This document shows positions 17,046 through 25,137 of a stretch of 64,000 nucleotides of DNA, piece by piece. This stretch comes from UBA5314 sp035560815 (GTDB taxonomy: Bacteria; Bacillota; Syntrophomonadia; Syntrophomonadales; Syntrophomonadaceae): assembly GCA_035560815.1 (NCBI GenBank), contig DATMYR010000069.1:1-64000 (forward strand). Direction: 5' to 3'. Position 1 is the first letter of the stretch. The number at the start of each line of letters is the position of its first letter. The notes beneath the pieces are model-generated. The model had not been told where the DNA came from. It made no database searches and saw nothing but the letters and a program-made list of their open reading frames with translations. The position numbers and the translations under genes are program-made.

Positions 17046-17193
17046 TTCGTGGATATCGGATTAAGAATGAGGGGATGGTCAATCTGGTACGTTATCTCAC
17101 ACCCTGGAAGAGGCAGCGGTAGGCGATATCGTATCGATGTCGGTGCTCCCATGGATAAGGAGCGGGGGAAGGCAGCCCTGACCATGAAATCCG
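17046..17193 (+). pseudogene. Decayed S1-domain remnant related to the Tex C-terminus
   Basis: The DNA aligns with the end of tex (12982-13149): TTCGTGGATATCGG matches TTTGTGGATATCGG, and the 3' parts GGAGCGGGG and CCCTGACCATGAAATC are shared. Read with at least two frame changes it gives FVDIG / KNEGMVNL / LEEAAVGDIVSMSVL / MDKERGKAALTMKS, a recognisable S1 domain with ~20 bases deleted in the middle. No start, ribosome site or upstream portion remains. It may come from tex itself or from a related S1 stress protein; either way it is not translated as a domain now. Confidence 0.8.
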
Positions 17194-17223
17194 CTGATTC
17201 AAATTGTTGCCAGGGCTATGAGA

Positions 17224-17487
17224 TTATTTCTTGCTGATCACCGTTTGATGTTTGGACACATAACTATGGATTTCGATAACAGCAAGAAGACAAAGGGCAG
17301 CAGCCGCAAAACGGAGGATAAAAGGGTACTGATTAAAAGCGAAGTTCGCAATGCCAATGATTAGCATAGAAAGAATCATCATTACCGCATCAATGGTCAG
17401 CTTTCTATGGTTATTAATATTCAGCATCAGTGCCGCAGCGATGAGCAGCAGTGGAATCCAAACAGCAAAACTAATTATGTTATTCAT
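17224..17487 (-). CDS. Small three-helix membrane protein
   Basis: 87 residues with three hydrophobic segments (about 4-22, 33-50 and 55-75) and a basic C-terminus. I do not recognise the family. The purine-rich GAAAGG abuts the ATG directly, so the ribosome site is poor and the start is not certain. It lies 34 bases downstream of the esterase-like gene on the same strand and may be cotranscribed with it. Confidence 0.55.
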   Translation of the reverse strand: MNNIISFAVWIPLLLIAAALMLNINNHRKLTIDAVMMILSMLIIGIANFAFNQYPFILRFAAAALCLLAVIEIHSYVSKHQTVISKK

Positions 17488-17521
17488 CCTTTCTCATGCA
17501 ACAAAACGCAATTTCTCGATC

Positions 17522-18778
17522 TTAACCGCCATAGGGGTGTGCGGCTGGTGAGTTTTTGATCAGAATACCGTATTGATAGTAATCCACTGTGCAGCCACCT
17601 TTGGGATCTTCAACCAGGAAAGGCTTGTTATTAAAAGGCGAATTGCTTCCCGTAAATTTCATAAGGCATAATTCCCCGGGGCAAATCTGGTTTAATAAAT
17701 CATCCTGAAGATAGTCCTGGTATTTTGTCTGGCCGTAGGTTTTCCCCCAGGTCATCTGCATGGTGTTGTAATAGAAATACGCGATGGAAACGACTCTTCC
17801 GCTGGTCGGGGCAAATTCCTTATTAAGAAATGTGGCCAGACAATTGTGCAGACTGGAATTCCCACCGTGGTCGCTTAAATAGGTATGCTCTAGCCCCAAT
17901 TCCCCATAGTATTTTCCTTCAGGCAGATGGTTAAAGATACTGACAAAATTGTTCCTTATACAATCCTCTCTGAAATCAGCAGCCTGGCTAGAAGATTTAT
18001 ATTGGATGCCATTGAGGATGTTTTCAACTTCAAAAGTAAAGTCAAAATAGTTTTCACCCAGGTACTTCTTGTAGTCCTCATCATGACGATTGATATCATC
18101 ATGCAGCTTCGTAACCAGTGCGTCTTTTCTGGCCTTGGGATTATCATAGTTTTTTCTTAATTCTTCAATACTTTGAGTAATGGAAGCTGGAGGCGTCGTG
18201 GACGGCAATAATGTATTTAGATACAAAAAGGCAGTATTAACCTGATGTTCGAGATCGATACCCACCACCATAACTCTCTTTTCCTGGGGCAGAGAATCAT
18301 TGTATTTACGCAATGATACACAAAAATCATAGGATTCCTGGTTCCAGGCTGCTGTTCCTTTCAGTTCATCATATACCTTTCTTAATATACTTTCATCACC
18401 GGTGTTTAAATACTGGTTGATCAATTGGGCTTGTGCGTAACCGTTCTCACTTAAGAGGTATCTGACACCCTGTCGTTGGTTGAAATACTGTAATAGATAT
18501 AGCTCCATAACGGTGTTTTGAGCGATGGCATGCGCTTCCCCACTTAAGAATATCGAGTTTTTTTCGGCATCAGAATCCAATAGCTTTAGTGAATGAAAAT
18601 TGTTGACATCATTGAGATCTATGGCGGACGAGTTTGAGTGTAGAAATGCTTTAATGTCTTTTGCTTCTGAAGCATGTATGGTGCAAACCGCAGGTCTAAA
18701 ATTAAAATAATAAATACAAAAGACGGCAAAGATTAAACAGACAGCAATACCCGTGATGATCAAAAAATAGCGCTTCAC
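17522..18778 (-). CDS. Membrane-anchored erythromycin-esterase/ChaN-like protein
   Basis: 418 residues; GTG 18778 is preferred because GGAG lies 9 bases upstream, while the ATG at 18793 overlaps that site. An N-terminal membrane helix (YFLIITGIAVCLIFAVFCIYYF) anchors an extracytoplasmic domain. The domain has the EreA/ChaN/Tiki-clan pattern: FLSGEAHAIAQNTVMELYLLQYF, a mid-domain VMVVGIDLEH and a later His segment (LGLEHTYLSD). Family members are hydrolases or proteases with an acidic/His active site. Macrolide resistance should not be inferred, since EreA enzymes are cytoplasmic and this one is anchored outside. Substrate unknown. Confidence 0.6.
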   Translation of the reverse strand: MKRYFLIITGIAVCLIFAVFCIYYFNFRPAVCTIHASEAKDIKAFLHSNSSAIDLNDVNNFHSLKLLDSDAEKNSIFLSGEAHAIAQNTVMELYLLQYFNQRQGVRYLLSENGYAQAQLINQYLNTGDESILRKVYDELKGTAAWNQESYDFCVSLRKYNDSLPQEKRVMVVGIDLEHQVNTAFLYLNTLLPSTTPPASITQSIEELRKNYDNPKARKDALVTKLHDDINRHDEDYKKYLGENYFDFTFEVENILNGIQYKSSSQAADFREDCIRNNFVSIFNHLPEGKYYGELGLEHTYLSDHGGNSSLHNCLATFLNKEFAPTSGRVVSIAYFYYNTMQMTWGKTYGQTKYQDYLQDDLLNQICPGELCLMKFTGSNSPFNNKPFLVEDPKGGCTVDYYQYGILIKNSPAAHPYGG

Positions 18779-18891
18779 ACCATCAATCTCCATTCATATT
18801 ACTGAAAAAAACATCTTTGTTACATCCCTATTACCTACCACATATTATCATTAAATATAATAAATGTATATATTTAGACAATTCGCCTATG

Positions 18892-18944
18892 AAATGGGAG
18901 GGCTTTTGACCTGCTTTGAGAATCAAAGGCCTTCCCATTTTTAT
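18892..18944 (-). terminator. Possible terminator hairpin
   Basis: AAATGGGAGGGCTTT pairs imperfectly with AAAGGCCTTCCCATTT across an 18-base loop, with a T-run on the plus side. It sits just downstream of the minus-strand esterase promoter region and after the MurF stop (read on minus), so its direction is uncertain. Confidence 0.4.
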
Positions 18945-18963
18945 CCTGCAATAGGGGCTGGGA

Positions 18964-20454
18964 TTATAATGGCTGAACGGAGGATTTCATACGCAGTTGC
19001 TTTACTTCTGTGTAGGGTGAAGCCTTGAGGACTGCTATGGTTCCAGGGGTGAGCAGTTTATTAAACAGGCTCCGGGCGGCCTGGACGCTGGGGAAGTAGC
19101 TTATCTTTTCCCGGGGAAACCCGGCCTTGATGGCTCCCCGTAGATATTCTTTAGCCCAGTAGCCCACTGCCAGCACATGCTGAAAGTCTCCTTTGGCCAA
19201 TTGTTGGCCAATGCGGTAATGCACCCGGCGGGCATATTTGGTTATATTATGAGAAGGACGTTCCATATCTCCGAGTACCAGAACCACAGGTTTTTCCTGG
19301 GCCATGGTGATTAATTCGTCCACCAGGAGGCGGGTGGAATCGGGATTAGCGTTGAAATTATCATCGATAATCATAGCACCGCTCATTGATTGATATACTT
19401 TTAGCCGGCCATCCACCGGTTGGAAGCGTTCTAAGCCCCGTACAATCTCCTCAGGAACCAGACCCTGTTCCAATCCCACGGCTATGGCTGCCAACGCGTT
19501 GCCAACGTTGTAGCGGCCAATGATATTGATGGCGCAGGGGAATTGAAGATCCATGGTATTGACGGTAAAGATAGTACGGAAATCCTGGCGCTGTATGTCT
19601 GAAGCCCAGAGGTCACAGTCCGGGGTAAATCCATAGCGAACCACCTTGCCTTGAAATCGATGCAGGGGAAATCTCCGGCAGTTGGGATCGGACCAGTTGA
19701 TGATGAAGGTTCCCCGGGGGGATAAGTATTCCAGAATTTCAGCTTTAGCAGCTATAATCTTCCCAATTGATCCGAAGCTGGCCAGGTGGGCGCTGTGGAT
19801 GCTGGTAAGGACGCCGATATCGGGGCGGATCAGGCGGCTGGCGAGCCTCATAACCCCTGATCCCTTCATACCAGCCTCGATGACGGCGGTCTGGTGCGTT
19901 TCATTTAAACACAGGAGGTTGTAGGCCACCCCCAGAGGATTGTTCAGGTTTTGCCGACCGGTCAGGGTGTTGAACTTCTCCTGCAGCACCGCTCCGATCA
20001 TCTCTTTAGTGGTGGTCTTACCAGAGCTGCCGATAACTTGGGTTCGGGGCAAGGGGTATTTACGGCTGTAATATCGGGCCAGGGTAAGGTAGGCGTGGGA
20101 CAGATTAGGAACCTGGATGATGCAAATTCCTGCCCTTCGCCACTTGCTCAGGCTAAATCGATGGGGTGCCTGCACAACCAGGCAGCGGACCTGATGGTGC
20201 TGCAGTCGGGTTAGCAAGCCCTGCTCACTTACATAAGGTCTTTTTAAGAAAGTTAAGGCGGCCGCTGGTGTTCCCCCAATCCGGCTCACAGACAGGGGAA
20301 TTCGGCGTGCATCACTTCCCACCAGGATTCGACCATGCAAAAGGGCAGCCAGTTTTTCCAGGGACATAGTAAGCAAATAGACCCACTCCGTATTCAGCAT
20401 TTGGCCTAGTATATTCAATTTGCTTACATTGAGGTCCACTTCCCAAAGAGTCAT
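18964..20454 (-). CDS. MurF-like Mur ligase (UDP-MurNAc-tripeptide:D-Ala-D-Ala ligase family)
   Basis: 496 residues; the start is uncertain because no good ribosome site precedes the first ATG and internal ATGs exist at residues 19 and 30. The three Mur domains are in order: N-terminal substrate domain, ATP domain with P-loop GSSGKTTTKEM and NNPLGVAYNLL, and C-terminal domain with IIDDNFNANPDS and VLGDM. MurF adds D-Ala-D-Ala to the peptidoglycan precursor. It lies outside any division/cell-wall cluster, directly downstream of cheB, so it is likely a second MurF-like ligase; its true substrate may differ. The P-loop has Ser-Ser where MurF often has Ser-Val/Thr-Asn. Confidence 0.8.
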   Translation of the reverse strand: MTLWEVDLNVSKLNILGQMLNTEWVYLLTMSLEKLAALLHGRILVGSDARRIPLSVSRIGGTPAAALTFLKRPYVSEQGLLTRLQHHQVRCLVVQAPHRFSLSKWRRAGICIIQVPNLSHAYLTLARYYSRKYPLPRTQVIGSSGKTTTKEMIGAVLQEKFNTLTGRQNLNNPLGVAYNLLCLNETHQTAVIEAGMKGSGVMRLASRLIRPDIGVLTSIHSAHLASFGSIGKIIAAKAEILEYLSPRGTFIINWSDPNCRRFPLHRFQGKVVRYGFTPDCDLWASDIQRQDFRTIFTVNTMDLQFPCAINIIGRYNVGNALAAIAVGLEQGLVPEEIVRGLERFQPVDGRLKVYQSMSGAMIIDDNFNANPDSTRLLVDELITMAQEKPVVLVLGDMERPSHNITKYARRVHYRIGQQLAKGDFQHVLAVGYWAKEYLRGAIKAGFPREKISYFPSVQAARSLFNKLLTPGTIAVLKASPYTEVKQLRMKSSVQPL

Positions 20455-20504
20455 CTAAGAGGCGCAGCGATTAGATCATTGCACATTTTTGGCTGGTACT
20501 GATA

Positions 20505-21539
20505 TTAACGCTCTTGCAATAATGAACATATGGTCTGGGTTATGCGGCTTAAAGGACATTGCTTTTCCACTGCCCCCAAATCATAAGCGACTTTGGGCAT
20601 GCCATAGACCACGCAGGAGGCCTCATCCTGACCAATGGTCCGGGCGCCTTTTTCTCTCATGGCTAGGAGCCCCCGGGCGCCGTCGCTTCCCATACCGGTC
20701 AACAGCACGCCCACGGCCATGCTTCCTGCGCACTGGGCCACCGATTCAAAGAGAAAATCGACTGACGGACAGTGTCCGTTAACCTTCTCTCCTCGTAAAC
20801 ATTCCACTATGTAATTGCGACCCTTTTTCTTCAAGCGCATTTGATAGTCCCCGGGAGCTATCAACACCTGACCGGGTAGGATCAGATCACCGTTCTCCGC
20901 TTCCTTAACCTCCACCGGGCAGCTTTCATTGAGACGGTGGGCATACATTCTTGTAAAACCAGCAGGCATGTGTTGGACGATGACAGTTCCCGGCATAGTG
21001 GGGGAAAATGATTTGACTATCTGATAAATGGCTTCCGTTCCGCCAGTCGAGGCGCCGATAGCGATGATCCGGTCTCTGGAGGCAGGAATCAAGCTGGCTG
21101 CCGGTTTAGAGAAAGCACTATCTCTTTTCCAGTGGCTCACCCGCGATACGGAAGCTATTTTTATTTTCAGAATTAATTCATTAATAAAGGGGTCCAAAGC
21201 CTGACCTCCACGCATATTCGGTTTCGCAACAAAATCCACCGCCCCGGCGCTGAGGGCATCAAAAACACTTTCACTGAGCGCGCTGATCATTACTACGGGA
21301 AGAGGATATTGGGGCATTAGCCGCCGTAGGAACTCAATACCATTCATGCGTGGCATTTCAATATCCAGGGTCATAACATCTGGTTGGTATTCAATGATCT
21401 TGTCCCGGGCCATGAAAGGATCGGACGCTGTTGCCACTACTTCAATGACGGGATCCTTTGCTATTCCGCGAGCTAGAGTTTCGCGAAAGAGCAGGGAGTC
21501 ATCTACAATCAGAGTTTTAATTTTTTTCATGGGCCGCAA
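20505..21539 (-). CDS. cheB: Chemotaxis protein-glutamate methylesterase CheB
   Basis: 344 residues. TTG at 21539 is chosen because GGAG lies 8 bases upstream; the ATG three codons later is 17 bases away. Receiver domain at 1-120 with DD at 13-14 and phospho-acceptor D59 (TLDIEMP); C-terminal methylesterase with Ser in IGASTGGTEA, HMPAGFT and GSDGARG forming the catalytic triad. It demethylates or deamidates receptor glutamates when phosphorylated by CheA. It follows cheR by 5 bases in the chemosensory operon. Confidence 0.95.
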   Translation of the reverse strand: MRPMKKIKTLIVDDSLLFRETLARGIAKDPVIEVVATASDPFMARDKIIEYQPDVMTLDIEMPRMNGIEFLRRLMPQYPLPVVMISALSESVFDALSAGAVDFVAKPNMRGGQALDPFINELILKIKIASVSRVSHWKRDSAFSKPAASLIPASRDRIIAIGASTGGTEAIYQIVKSFSPTMPGTVIVQHMPAGFTRMYAHRLNESCPVEVKEAENGDLILPGQVLIAPGDYQMRLKKKGRNYIVECLRGEKVNGHCPSVDFLFESVAQCAGSMAVGVLLTGMGSDGARGLLAMREKGARTIGQDEASCVVYGMPKVAYDLGAVEKQCPLSRITQTICSLLQER

Positions 21540-21544
21540 TTGAT

Positions 21545-22366
21545 TTACTCCTTTCTGTAAACGGCAGGCATTACGTACTTAAACCGGCTATCCTCTCGGT
21601 TAAGTGTTTCCGCCTGGCCTATGAAAAGATAACCGCCCGGGGCTGTAATTTCGTAGAAGCGATTGACTAACTCCCTTTTCGTTTGCGCATCGAAATAAAT
21701 CATGACATTGCGGCAGAAAATTACATGGAACTTCTGCTTAAAAGGATAAGTTTCTTCCAGGAGATTGAACCTGCGGAAGATAACCTCTTTTCTCAACCTT
21801 TCATTAATTCTACAATTACCTCCTCCCAGGGATTGAAGATAGTTCAGCCTCCAGATGGAAGGCAAGTGATGAAGATCTTCTTCTTCATAAAGGGCTTCCC
21901 TGGCTTTCTGAAGAACCCGTGAGGAAATATCGGTGGCCAGTATTCTGGTATCCCAGGCGGCCGGTTCCGAATCGAAAAAATCGGCTATGATCATTGCCAG
22001 AGTGTATGCTTCTTGACCGCTGCTGCACCCGGCGCTCCAGATGCGCAGATCCCGGTTCCTGACCCTGGTCTTTAATTCGGGAAGAACCTTATCTCGGAAA
22101 AAGTCAAAATGCCGGTTCTCGCGCATAAAGAAAGTATGATTGGTACACAAACGATCCACAATGGTGGTGGCGAGCTCGCCACTCACGTCATTGACCATCA
22201 AGTTATAAAGGGCCGAGAAGCTGGGAAGCTCAAACTTCGGCAATAAGCCGTGGAGCCTGTTCTCGATCAGATGCTTCTTTTGTTTTAGATTTAAACCACA
22301 ATGATCATACATATAGTCGGCAAATAAACAAAATTCCTGTTCCGATAGGGCTGTCAATTTAATCAC
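21545..22366 (-). CDS. cheR: Chemotaxis protein methyltransferase CheR
   Basis: 273 residues. The GTG at 22366 is only 3 bases from GGAGG, so TTG at 22357 (AGGTGA upstream) may be the true start. The N-terminal helical receptor-binding domain is followed by the SAM domain with TFFMRENRHFDFF, IWSAGCSSGQEAYTLAM and VIFCRNVMIYF. It methylates receptor glutamates using S-adenosylmethionine. The C-terminus does not carry a TPR extension. Same operon as cheB. Confidence 0.95.
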   Translation of the reverse strand: MIKLTALSEQEFCLFADYMYDHCGLNLKQKKHLIENRLHGLLPKFELPSFSALYNLMVNDVSGELATTIVDRLCTNHTFFMRENRHFDFFRDKVLPELKTRVRNRDLRIWSAGCSSGQEAYTLAMIIADFFDSEPAAWDTRILATDISSRVLQKAREALYEEEDLHHLPSIWRLNYLQSLGGGNCRINERLRKEVIFRRFNLLEETYPFKQKFHVIFCRNVMIYFDAQTKRELVNRFYEITAPGGYLFIGQAETLNREDSRFKYVMPAVYRKE

Positions 22367-22421
22367 CTGCCTCCAGGTTTAAAGGGCAGCATTTATTACA
22401 AGAAGTATTTACCTGGAATCC

Positions 22422-22450
22422 GTTTTCCTCCCTGAAACGGGAGGGAAACC
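22422..22450 (-). other. Hairpin in MCP-cheR intergenic gap
   Basis: TTTCCTCCC ... GGGAGGGAAA forms a stem in the 143-base gap between the MCP stop and cheR start. No T-run follows on the minus strand, so it is more likely an mRNA-processing or attenuating structure than a full terminator. Confidence 0.4.
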
Positions 22451-22509
22451 ATTTCTTTTCCTGGATGCCAGCCGAATACCTGAGACGCTATCCCTATAAT
22501 TTCTCTCTA

Positions 22510-24486
22510 TCAATACTTGCCAAAATCGCTGTCACTGAGCGAAATCTGAAGTCTGGAAGCAGTTCGAGAATTTGAGCCGTTTGGCTTTTCAACCGCGCTA
22601 TTTGCACTCAAAAGCTGCATTAAATCTGGCTTCTGAACAAGTTCCTGCAGGAGAGCCAGGATCTCCGGATTAATATCCGAGAAACGGCTGCGTTGATCAC
22701 GCTTCTTCAGGTTGAACTTGCTAATTCTGGCTTTCAAGAGATCAGCCTGGCTTGACAACTCCTCGCTGGCTGCTGCGCTTTCCTCAGCGGTGGCGGCATT
22801 GGATTGCACTACCAGAGAAATCTGTTCTATACCTTTATCAATCTGGGATATACCTGTGGCCTGTTCGTTGGAAGCGACTGCTATATCGCCCACCAGAGAA
22901 GCAACCCAGTTTACTCCTTCAACAATGTGGGCCAGTGCCTGGGCAGTTTCACCGGCTATCCTGGTTCCGGCTTCCGTCTTCTTTATGGAGCCTTCAATCA
23001 TCTCTGTGGTTTCACGAGCTGCACTGGCGCTGCGGGCTGCCAGGTTTCGAACTTCTTCTGCCACTACTGCGAAGCCTTTGCCATGCTGCCCGGCCCGTGC
23101 CGCCTCCACTGCCGCATTCAGGGCTAGAATGTTGGTCTGGAATGCGATCTCGTCAATTACTTTAATGATTCGGGAGATATTACTGGAGGATTCATTGATA
23201 TCTGCCATAGCTTCCAGCATGCTTTTCATGTGATTATTGCCCTCTACTGCAGTGTCACGGGCGCCTACGGCCAGTTCATTGGCCTGGTTGGCATTAGCTG
23301 CGTTCTGACTGGTCTGAGCAGCTATCTGCGTTATGGAAGTGGTTAACTCTTCTACAGAACTTGATTGCTCGGCGGCCCCCTGGGCCAGAGTCTGGCTGGA
23401 GCGGGCCACCTGACTCGATCCGTCCGCTACCTGTTCAGAGGCAATATTTATATCGCTCAGCGTATCGTTCATAGAAGAGATGATGTAGTGCAAAGAATCT
23501 TTAATATCACTGAAATCGCCTTTGAAGTCTTTCTCAATTTCGACATCCAGGTTGCCTTGAGCCATTTCGGTCAGTACCCAGGAGATGTCTTTCACATAAT
23601 CTTTAAGAGCGTTGATGGTGCTATTCATTGCATCCTTGATCAAGGCATGATCGCCCCGATAATCGCCCTGCATATAAACGCTGAGATGGCCTTTCTCCAT
23701 CTCCATCAGAACGGCTGCCGCTTCGTTAATTGGTTGAATAATAGCATCCAGCGTGTGATTCACTCCTTCAATCACTGCTCGGAACTTGCCCTGATGATTT
23801 GAGACATCGGCGCGGGTGTCCAAACGTCCTTCGATAGCTGCTCTTTCAAGGTAATGCGCGTCATCAACCATCCGTTCAATGCTTTCTATCATGGTGATAT
23901 AGGAAGGTATCATCTCATCTGCCTCTGAACGTTTGCCGATGGCTCTTATCGTTTCCAGTTCGCTCAGGTCGCCAGCAGCAATCCTGTTGTTCATGGTAGC
24001 GATAGACAGAAGCCTTTCTCGGACTTCGTTGGTGGTTTGAGCGGTTTCGGCAAAGATACCCTGGTATTCACCCTCCACCATGCGGGTGTGGTCATTTATG
24101 GCCAGTTTCTTCAAAATCTCGCAGCTCTCTGTCAGGCCCCCCAGCCCTTCTATACAGGCATTAAGCTTTTCTTTCAACGTATTGAAATCACCCTGGTAGT
24201 CATTCGTTATTTTTTCTGGAATATCCCCCCGGGAAAGGCGGTCCACGAAATCAGTAGTTAAATGCAGGGGATGAGTCAATGTATCCAGCATCTCATTAAC
24301 TCCGTTAAGGAGTTCTTTTTCTGCACCGCTGGTCTTTTGCAGGTCAGCACGTACATCCAGGCGTCCTGCTTTAATGGCCTCGCCCAGCACCTGAATTTCC
24401 TTTAAAACCAATGCTGATTCTACCGCTTTGATAGAGATGTTATTAGGTTCAGGAAGGATTTCATTCTTGTTGCCTTTTCCAGCCAC
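22510..24486 (-). CDS. Soluble methyl-accepting chemotaxis protein with tandem HAMP-like repeats
   Basis: 658 residues from GTG 24486 (AAGGAGG, 9-base spacing); an upstream in-frame ATG overlaps that ribosome site. No transmembrane segment or periplasmic domain exists. The first ~345 residues contain five HAMP-like units (for example EAIKAGRLDVRADL, ERAAIEGRLDTRADV, EMEKGHLSVYMQGDY, EMAQGNLDVEIEKDF). The rest is the MCP signalling coiled coil with the conserved hairpin tip IDEIAFQTNILALNAAVEAARAG. No CheR-tethering pentapeptide ends the protein. It should form cytoplasmic arrays with the CheA/CheW of this operon; the ligand is unknown. Confidence 0.93.
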   Translation of the reverse strand: MAGKGNKNEILPEPNNISIKAVESALVLKEIQVLGEAIKAGRLDVRADLQKTSGAEKELLNGVNEMLDTLTHPLHLTTDFVDRLSRGDIPEKITNDYQGDFNTLKEKLNACIEGLGGLTESCEILKKLAINDHTRMVEGEYQGIFAETAQTTNEVRERLLSIATMNNRIAAGDLSELETIRAIGKRSEADEMIPSYITMIESIERMVDDAHYLERAAIEGRLDTRADVSNHQGKFRAVIEGVNHTLDAIIQPINEAAAVLMEMEKGHLSVYMQGDYRGDHALIKDAMNSTINALKDYVKDISWVLTEMAQGNLDVEIEKDFKGDFSDIKDSLHYIISSMNDTLSDINIASEQVADGSSQVARSSQTLAQGAAEQSSSVEELTTSITQIAAQTSQNAANANQANELAVGARDTAVEGNNHMKSMLEAMADINESSSNISRIIKVIDEIAFQTNILALNAAVEAARAGQHGKGFAVVAEEVRNLAARSASAARETTEMIEGSIKKTEAGTRIAGETAQALAHIVEGVNWVASLVGDIAVASNEQATGISQIDKGIEQISLVVQSNAATAEESAAASEELSSQADLLKARISKFNLKKRDQRSRFSDINPEILALLQELVQKPDLMQLLSANSAVEKPNGSNSRTASRLQISLSDSDFGKY

Positions 24487-24573
24487 TTTTTTCAACCTCC
24501 TTACGAAATGTTCTTTATTCAAGATAGCCTGGGAATTGCCTATGGAAGAGATCTCTTTAGACGATGAAGTGCA

Positions 24574-25071
24574 CTATGCAATCTGGTTAAGATTTTCAAA
24601 GTCTTCATTGTTAAGAAGACGTTGGCAGTCCAGAATCAGTTTTACTGCGGCACCTATCCGACCGATGCCCTTTATGTAGTTGTTTTGGAAACCGACTCGT
24701 AAATTGGGAGGGGGCACAATTTCCTCATCGGCAATGGCGATCACCTCGGCCACATAATCTACGATGAGTCCAACTGACAGGTCGCAAATATCGATAACGA
24801 TGATGCAGGTCCGGTCATCATAGGTGCGAGCCTTCTTCTTAAAACGCAGGTTGACATCCATCACGGGAATAATCTTGCCGCGCAAATTAATAATTCCTTG
24901 AACATACTCCGGAACATCGGGGACTTCTGTAATGGTTTGAATGCCGCCAATAATCTCGGTAACATATTTAATCTCGATCCCATACTCCTCCCTACCTACC
25001 AGGAAAGTCAGGAACTTCCCTTTCTGGGTGTCTTCCTCCTGGTCTGCGATTTGATCCTGCAGCTGCGACAC
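24574..25071 (-). CDS. cheW: Chemotaxis coupling protein CheW
   Basis: 165 residues from GTG 25071 (AAAGGGG upstream, 8 bases). A single CheW beta-barrel domain with KFLTFLVGREEYGIEIKYVTEII and VPEYVQGIINLRGKIIPVMDVNLRF. It bridges CheA and receptors. It lies 66 bases after cheA and 87 bases before the MCP. Confidence 0.95.
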   Translation of the reverse strand: MSQLQDQIADQEEDTQKGKFLTFLVGREEYGIEIKYVTEIIGGIQTITEVPDVPEYVQGIINLRGKIIPVMDVNLRFKKKARTYDDRTCIIVIDICDLSVGLIVDYVAEVIAIADEEIVPPPNLRVGFQNNYIKGIGRIGAAVKLILDCQRLLNNEDFENLNQIA

Positions 25072-25137
25072 ATTATCAACCCCTTTCCAACAAAAAACGA
25101 GGATTATTTGGCCCTATAATTAGTAAAACAGTTTTTT

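Noticed and set aside
17522..18778. Macrolide resistance gene
   Set aside because: Similarity is to the EreA/ChaN clan fold only; the protein is membrane-anchored and extracytoplasmic, so resistance is unsupported.
22712..23233. 173-codon plus-strand frame antisense to the MCP
   Set aside because: Ala/Ser-rich antisense of the coiled-coil repeat; no ribosome site.
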